A DNA stretch of 64,000 bases from the NCBI RefSeq assembly GCF_014212315.1, contig NZ_JACKXE010000001.1:1922001-1986000 (forward strand), read 5' to 3'. The DNA is from Nocardioides luti. Its GTDB lineage: Bacteria > Actinomycetota > Actinomycetes > Propionibacteriales > Nocardioidaceae. Positions 60,167 through 64,000 of the stretch are shown piece after piece. The notes beneath the pieces were generated by a model that ran no database searches, had not been told where the DNA came from, and saw only the letters and a list, made by a program, of their open reading frames with translations. The translations under genes were made by a program, and so were the position numbers. Within the stretch, counting starts at the first letter, position 1; each line of letters starts with the position of its first letter.

Positions 60167-60234
60167 CAGGCTAATCAGTTGATTTATGTTCCCTCGGTGG
60201 ACATGCAGCCCGAAGCGGCGCCAGCGTCGGTCGT

Positions 60235-61401
60235 TCAGGGTCTTGGACATTTCAGGAAGGCTCGCCCTTCAGCGATGCGCCGGGCGGTTCGGAAAAGCAC
60301 CGCCTCAGACACGCGCGGTGCCGTCGGATCGTCGAGGTCGACGGCACACCTGACGGGCAGGACACCGGACGGATGTCCTAGCGCCACTTCCGGGCCAAGC
60401 AGGAGGCCTTCCCGCACAGCCATGAATGGGACGGTTCCCGGGATGCGACTAGCGACGGCCGCGCACGTTCCTGCTGACCCCGTCAAAGCCTTGTGCACGC
60501 CCGCGGAACGTAGCTGTCGGCAGGTCAGCGCGAATGTGTCGGTCCCGACCCGAGCCCCTGAGAGCGTCACGTACTCATCCGCCTGGGCTACGGCCACCAC
60601 CATCGGGTTGACGGACTCGTCGAACTGGTCGTCCACGACGAAACCGATCCGCCCGGCTACCTCGCGACGAATGTGGCGCATCGCCTCCCACACCCCCGCA
60701 TCGGCCTCGACCGCGGCCGGTGACATTTGGGCCGTGATGCCGAGATCGTCCATCCGGACGAAAGTCACCAGGTTCCCCAGGTCCATGACGGTGACCGCCA
60801 CCTCCGCGCCAAACGCAGGCACGTAGATACTGTCGGCTCGTTCCCCGGTGGGAAAGAGCCGACCTGTTCGCTGACCGGCGGTCTGGGAGAAGTCCAGGTC
60901 GATCCGGGCTCCAGTGCCGGGCACGCCGGCGATCGGGAAGTCGCCCTGCTCGACCACGCGCGAGTCGCGGACCGGAACATCGACCTTGATCACTGCACCC
61001 GTGCCGACGCTTCGCACGCGGACTGTGGTCACGCCTTCGACAGGGGCGACGAGACCCCATGTGATGGCGAGGGAGGCGGCAGCCGTAGTGAGATTCCCGC
61101 AGTTCACCGCGAAGTCGACCTGCGGTTCCCGGATGCTTACCTGCCCGTGCAGATAGTCCACGTCGGCCCCAGGACTCTGGGGTAGCCCGAGGACGGCCGC
61201 CTTGCTCGTAAGGGGATCCGCCCCGCCCAACCCGTCGATCTGCCGTACATCCGGACTGCCGAAGAGATCCAACAGCATCTGCCGCAGGCTCGCCCTATCA
61301 GCGGGGACGTCCTCGCGACGAAAGAAGACACCGCGGCTGGTTCCGCCGCGCATGATCACGAACGGCACACCGTCAGGAGCGCGCCAATCCGAATTTGACA
61401 T
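60235..61401 (-). CDS. prpF: PrpF-family isomerase (oxalomesaconate tautomerase-like), 388 aa
   Basis: DapF-fold protein that shifts a double bond in tricarboxylic acids such as aconitate or 4-oxalomesaconate. ATG at 61401 behind AAAGG. Marks: VPFVIMRGGTSRGVFFRRED, GLGGADPLTSKAAVLG, QVDFAVNCGNLTTAAASLAI with the active-site Cys, and the C-terminal QADEYVTLSGARVGTDTFAL. Full length. The MmgE/PrpD relic and CaiB transferases nearby suggest an earlier or current pathway through a methylcitrate- or tricarballylate-like acid. Confidence 0.88.
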   Translation of the reverse strand: MSNSDWRAPDGVPFVIMRGGTSRGVFFRREDVPADRASLRQMLLDLFGSPDVRQIDGLGGADPLTSKAAVLGLPQSPGADVDYLHGQVSIREPQVDFAVNCGNLTTAAASLAITWGLVAPVEGVTTVRVRSVGTGAVIKVDVPVRDSRVVEQGDFPIAGVPGTGARIDLDFSQTAGQRTGRLFPTGERADSIYVPAFGAEVAVTVMDLGNLVTFVRMDDLGITAQMSPAAVEADAGVWEAMRHIRREVAGRIGFVVDDQFDESVNPMVVAVAQADEYVTLSGARVGTDTFALTCRQLRSAGVHKALTGSAGTCAAVASRIPGTVPFMAVREGLLLGPEVALGHPSGVLPVRCAVDLDDPTAPRVSEAVLFRTARRIAEGRAFLKCPRP

Positions 61402-61450
61402 GTGTTGACCTTTCACGACGCCCCGTAGCGAGGCTTGGTGGCACAAGGGC

Positions 61451-62185
61451 TCAGTGATCGTCGGCGGTGTCCATGGCGTGGACCACCGACAGGGCTGCGG
61501 CCCGCGCCGACTCGATGTGGACACGCATCAGATCGCGCGCACGCGCCCCATTCCGTTCGGAGATGGCCCCGGTGACATCGTTCATCTCCTCCCAAGCCAC
61601 CGCGCTACGACCTGGAATTGACATCGTCATCCGTCGCACGACGTGAATCCGCCAGTGCAAGTTTTCGAGGATCTCACTGAGGACGCCGTTGCCCACGGCC
61701 TCGAGGAGGAGACGGTCAAAGTCAAGCGCGCCATCCAGGCGTTCTTCGACGCTGCCCCCGGCGTGTTCCACGAAGGAACGTGCCTTCGCAATCTCGGCGT
61801 CCGACGCACGCGCCACGAAGAACTCCACGGCCAGCGGTTCGAGTGCTGAGCGCACATCGAAGATGTTGTTCAACGCCTTCTCGTCCAGTACGACGACCCT
61901 GATGGCATTGGTCCCCGTGCGCTCGATGAAGTGATGGTTCTCTAGATCTCGCAGCGCCTCTCGGATCGACGTTCGGCTCGCGCCGGTCGCATCAATGAGT
62001 AACTTCTCCGTCAGGCGCTGGCCGGGCAGAAAATGACCGGACACGATCGCCGCCCGTACCGCTTGGAACACCTGCTCCCGCACGGTCGACACGGGTCGCT
62101 CGATCCGCATGTCGCCCGCTTTGTAGACATCCATCTGCTCATGCACCTCGCTCCATTCCCTCGAAGCCGAGGGCACGATGCTCAT
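61451..62185 (-). CDS. GntR-family regulator with FCD domain, 244 aa
   Basis: ATG at 62185 overlaps the SDR stop (ATGA); an inner ATG at 62134 is the alternative. Winged HTH: VREQVFQAVRAAIVSGHFLP, GQRLTEKLLIDATGASRTSI, REALRDLENHHFIER. FCD ligand domain: NNIFDVRSALEPLAVEFFVA, FDRLLLEAVGNGVLSEILEN and the last helices RDLMRVHIESARAAALSVVH. Members respond to organic acids and bind ATGTnnnACAT-like repeats, so the two identical sites at 48465 and 60148 are likely targets, giving local control of the CaiB/PrpF block. Confidence 0.9.
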   Translation of the reverse strand: MSIVPSASREWSEVHEQMDVYKAGDMRIERPVSTVREQVFQAVRAAIVSGHFLPGQRLTEKLLIDATGASRTSIREALRDLENHHFIERTGTNAIRVVVLDEKALNNIFDVRSALEPLAVEFFVARASDAEIAKARSFVEHAGGSVEERLDGALDFDRLLLEAVGNGVLSEILENLHWRIHVVRRMTMSIPGRSAVAWEEMNDVTGAISERNGARARDLMRVHIESARAAALSVVHAMDTADDH

Positions 62186-62943
62186 GCCGTCACAGGGGGT
62201 CGGGCGTACACGCTCTTGCCACCACACACGTACAACACCTGTCCCGTCACCTGCCTGGCGCCGGCTCCAGCGAGGAAGCTCGCCGCCCACGCGACGTCCT
62301 CGGCGCGGCCGATCGTGCCGCTGGGCTGGGACTGGGCGAGGCGCTCGAGTACTTCCGTCGGCTCGCTGCGCAGTAGCGGCGTATCGATGAGACCCGGCGC
62401 CACGCAGTTTACTGTGATGCCGTACTTCGCGACCTCGATGGCCAGGCTGCGTGTCATAGAGACGACGCCGCCCTTGGATGCAGAATACGCAGTCTGTCCC
62501 CACCAACCCAGCCAGGCCCTGGAGGCGATGTTGATTATCGTCCCCTCGCGCCGCGGGATCATGAGCCGCAGCGCTTCCTGCGAACAGTGGAACGTCCCGG
62601 TCAGGTTGACGTCGAGGGTTCTGCGCCACTCGGCGTCGCTGACCCTCCGGATGCCTCGGTCAATATTAATCCCGGCACTGTTCACCAGGATGTCCGGAGA
62701 GCCGAGGCGCTTCGTGCATGCCTCGAACAGATAGGTGACCGCCTCACGCGATGAGATGTCTACGCCGAGGCTCGTGAGGGTCTCCCCGGTGGGATCCAGC
62801 TCGCTGGCGACGTCGCGCGCACCGGTCTCGTTGAGATCGGCGATCAGCACCTTGGCGCCCTGCGCTGAGAGCGACCGGACGATGCTCAGTCCGATACCAC
62901 TCGCGCCGCCCGTGACCACAGCGGTCTTTCCCATAAAACTCAT
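62182..62943 (-). CDS. Short-chain dehydrogenase/reductase, 253 aa
   Basis: ATG at 62943 (MSFMGKTAVVTGGASGIGLS) behind AAGG. TGGASGIG cofactor loop, LVNSAGINIDRGI (NAG variant NSAG), catalytic Ser in IINIASRAWLG, YSASKGGVVSM with Tyr-x3-Lys, and the C-terminal RQVTGQVLYVCGGKSVYARP. Looks like a 3-hydroxyacyl-CoA-type or FabG-like enzyme. Neighbouring genes are a second SDR-like protein and a thiolase, which fits a beta-oxidation-like module. Confidence 0.9.
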   Translation of the reverse strand: MSFMGKTAVVTGGASGIGLSIVRSLSAQGAKVLIADLNETGARDVASELDPTGETLTSLGVDISSREAVTYLFEACTKRLGSPDILVNSAGINIDRGIRRVSDAEWRRTLDVNLTGTFHCSQEALRLMIPRREGTIINIASRAWLGWWGQTAYSASKGGVVSMTRSLAIEVAKYGITVNCVAPGLIDTPLLRSEPTEVLERLAQSQPSGTIGRAEDVAWAASFLAGAGARQVTGQVLYVCGGKSVYARPPVTA

Positions 62944-62984
62944 TGCTTGACCTTGTCTTTTGTTGACGCGAGCAGGCGACGGCG

Positions 62985-63584
62985 TCACACCGACAGGCTC
63001 GACACGAGACTCGACCCACCGCACACGTAGAACTGCTGCCCGGTGATGTATCCGCTGCGGGCATCGACGAAGAACTGGACCGCGTCGGCCACGTCGCGCG
63101 GCGTGATAGACCGTAGCGTCAGCGGCTTCGGCGCTGGCCAGTCTGACAGGACTCCCTGCGCGTCATCATCGGGCTCGAGGTCGTCGAGGTTTGCCACGAC
63201 CACGTTGACGGTGATGCCTCGTCGCGCGAGCTTCAGCGCCAGGCTCCGAGCCGCCGAGGCGATCCCGCCCGCCTGGACCGCCGCTTCCAGCGACGTCGGC
63301 CAACCCAGAACCTCCCGCCCGACGAGAGCGACCACACGTGCGTGGCCCTCGTGGAACCGATCAACCAGCTGCTCCACCGTCGCGACGAAGGAAGTCGCCG
63401 CCGAGGCGTTGACCTCCGACTCTGCGAGCCCTTGGGCAAAGACGAGTGCGTTCAGTTCGGTCTCTGGCGAAATCTCGTCGACGAACGTCCAGCCTTCCGC
63501 CTCCAACCGATGGACGATCTCGGTGGCGATGCTGCCCGAACCCACGATGTGCGCGGTGCCGCCCTGCGTCTGTTTTTCCTGCAC
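62985..63584 (-). CDS. SDR-like protein without a catalytic tetrad, 199 aa
   Basis: GTG at 63584 (VQEKQTQGGTAHIVGSGSIA) behind GGGAGAGG; an ATG at 63614, sharing its A with the thiolase stop, is the alternative. The fold is a shortened SDR: IVGSGSIATEIVHRLEAEGW, LNALVFAQGLAESEVNASAA, AAVQAGGIASAARSLALKLA and the end ARSGYITGQQFYVCGGSSLV, close to the next SDR (TGQVLYVCGG). The usual TGxxxGIG loop is changed and no Tyr-x3-Lys pair is present, so it may be a non-catalytic partner of the adjacent SDR. Confidence 0.8.
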   Translation of the reverse strand: MQEKQTQGGTAHIVGSGSIATEIVHRLEAEGWTFVDEISPETELNALVFAQGLAESEVNASAATSFVATVEQLVDRFHEGHARVVALVGREVLGWPTSLEAAVQAGGIASAARSLALKLARRGITVNVVVANLDDLEPDDDAQGVLSDWPAPKPLTLRSITPRDVADAVQFFVDARSGYITGQQFYVCGGSSLVSSLSV

Positions 63585-63613
63585 GGACCTCTCCCTTCTG
63601 CGTGCACCCGCCA

Positions 63614-64000
63614 TCAGACGGCGAGGATGTGAACGGCACAGGCGCCGTTGTCGACTCCATAGATGCCACCGCCCGTGACGTGCGTGAGGGCCACACTGGC
63701 GCCTGCGACTTGGTTCTCGCCAGCTTCGCCAATCAACTGGAGGAACGACTCGCAGAGCTGCGCGACGCCCGTGGCTCCCACCGGGTGTCCACGCGAGAGC
63801 AGTCCGCCACTGGGATTGACCGCGACGCGACCGTCGATATCGAACTCGCCTTCGGCCACCGCCCGGTGCGCAGTTCCGCGCTCCGCCAGCCCCATCGCCT
63901 CCGAGTGCAAGAACTCGGCGATGGTGAACGCATCATGCAGCTCGACGACGTCCAAGTCGCCGGCCTTGAGCCCAGCTGCCTCGAACGCGGCTGACGCGGC
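63614..64000 (-). CDS. Thiolase / lipid-transfer-type acyltransferase (C-terminal part)
   Basis: The last 128 residues of a gene that begins beyond the window. AFTIAEFLHSEAMGLAERGT, then VNPSGGLLSRGHPVGATGVA with the thiolase catalytic His (GHPVGATG), and THVTGGGIYGVDNGACAVHI, where the classical Cys of GGGxGxA is Gly/Val-like. This replacement and the ELHDAF segment (in place of NEAF) mark the SCP-x/acetyl-CoA-acetyltransferase-like group seen in steroid and side-chain breakdown. Translationally close to the SDR-like gene. Confidence 0.88.
   Translation of the reverse strand, partial: AASAAFEAAGLKAGDLDVVELHDAFTIAEFLHSEAMGLAERGTAHRAVAEGEFDIDGRVAVNPSGGLLSRGHPVGATGVAQLCESFLQLIGEAGENQVAGASVALTHVTGGGIYGVDNGACAVHILAV

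Overview
The window is high-GC DNA with dense, often overlapping (ATGA/GTGA) genes and frequent GTG/TTG starts. Together with an S-(hydroxymethyl)mycothiol dehydrogenase this points to a mycothiol-producing actinomycete of the Nocardioides, Rhodococcus or Pseudonocardia kind; the genus cannot be read from the sequence.

Layout. 1-7.0 kb is the end of an integrated element: an excisionase-like protein, two XRE regulators, several orphan proteins, a tyrosine recombinase with a long C-terminal extension holding three putative HTH modules, a second excisionase-like protein, long palindromes, and a tRNA-3'-end-like scrap that may be an attachment site. 7.3-12.2 kb is eroded DNA (remnants of a Gfo/Idh/MocA oxidoreductase, a molybdenum hydroxylase and an IS3-type transposase) around small hypothetical genes and an intact SulP transporter.

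12-38 kb is a catabolic regulon, mostly on the minus strand: an APC permease; an aldehyde dehydrogenase - Rieske oxygenase - reductase - choline-dehydrogenase-like operon; the mycothiol formaldehyde dehydrogenase pair; a MaoC - amidohydrolase - unknown - Zn-alcohol-dehydrogenase operon; an HpaB-type monooxygenase - SDR - acyl-CoA ligase - aminotransferase - semialdehyde dehydrogenase operon; a separate flavin reductase; and two paralogous TetR regulators. 39.4-41.2 kb is alanine dehydrogenase with a divergent Lrp regulator. 41.6-64 kb is a second catabolic block: fumarate-reductase-like flavoprotein, aldehyde and alcohol dehydrogenases, two CaiB-type CoA transferases, two paralogous esterases, a peptide-type ABC importer, an HSL-type hydrolase, PrpF, a GntR regulator, two SDRs and a thiolase fragment, with several decayed duplicates among them.

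The main discovery is in the regulatory DNA. Five separate minus-strand operons (APC permease; ALDH-Rieske-BetA; MaoC; HpaB; ABC importer) start from promoters with the same build: a TTGAC(A/G) -35, an 18-bp spacer and a (T/C)ATG(C/T)T -10, overlaid by two 14-bp sites of the form ATGY-N6-RCAT whose starts are exactly 20 bp apart. Single sites of the same form lie before the flavin reductase and one TetR gene. This ties scattered operons and two transporters into one likely TetR regulon. In addition, a ~98-nt leader is conserved between the flavin reductase gene and an unrelated 49-codon gene 9.5 kb away, which suggests a structured 5' UTR. The substrate is unknown. Rieske chemistry beside a formaldehyde dehydrogenase, and aminobutyraldehyde-type ALDH, aminotransferase and SSADH enzymes, fit an N-methylated amine that is demethylated and fed through a GABA-like route to succinate; this is inference.
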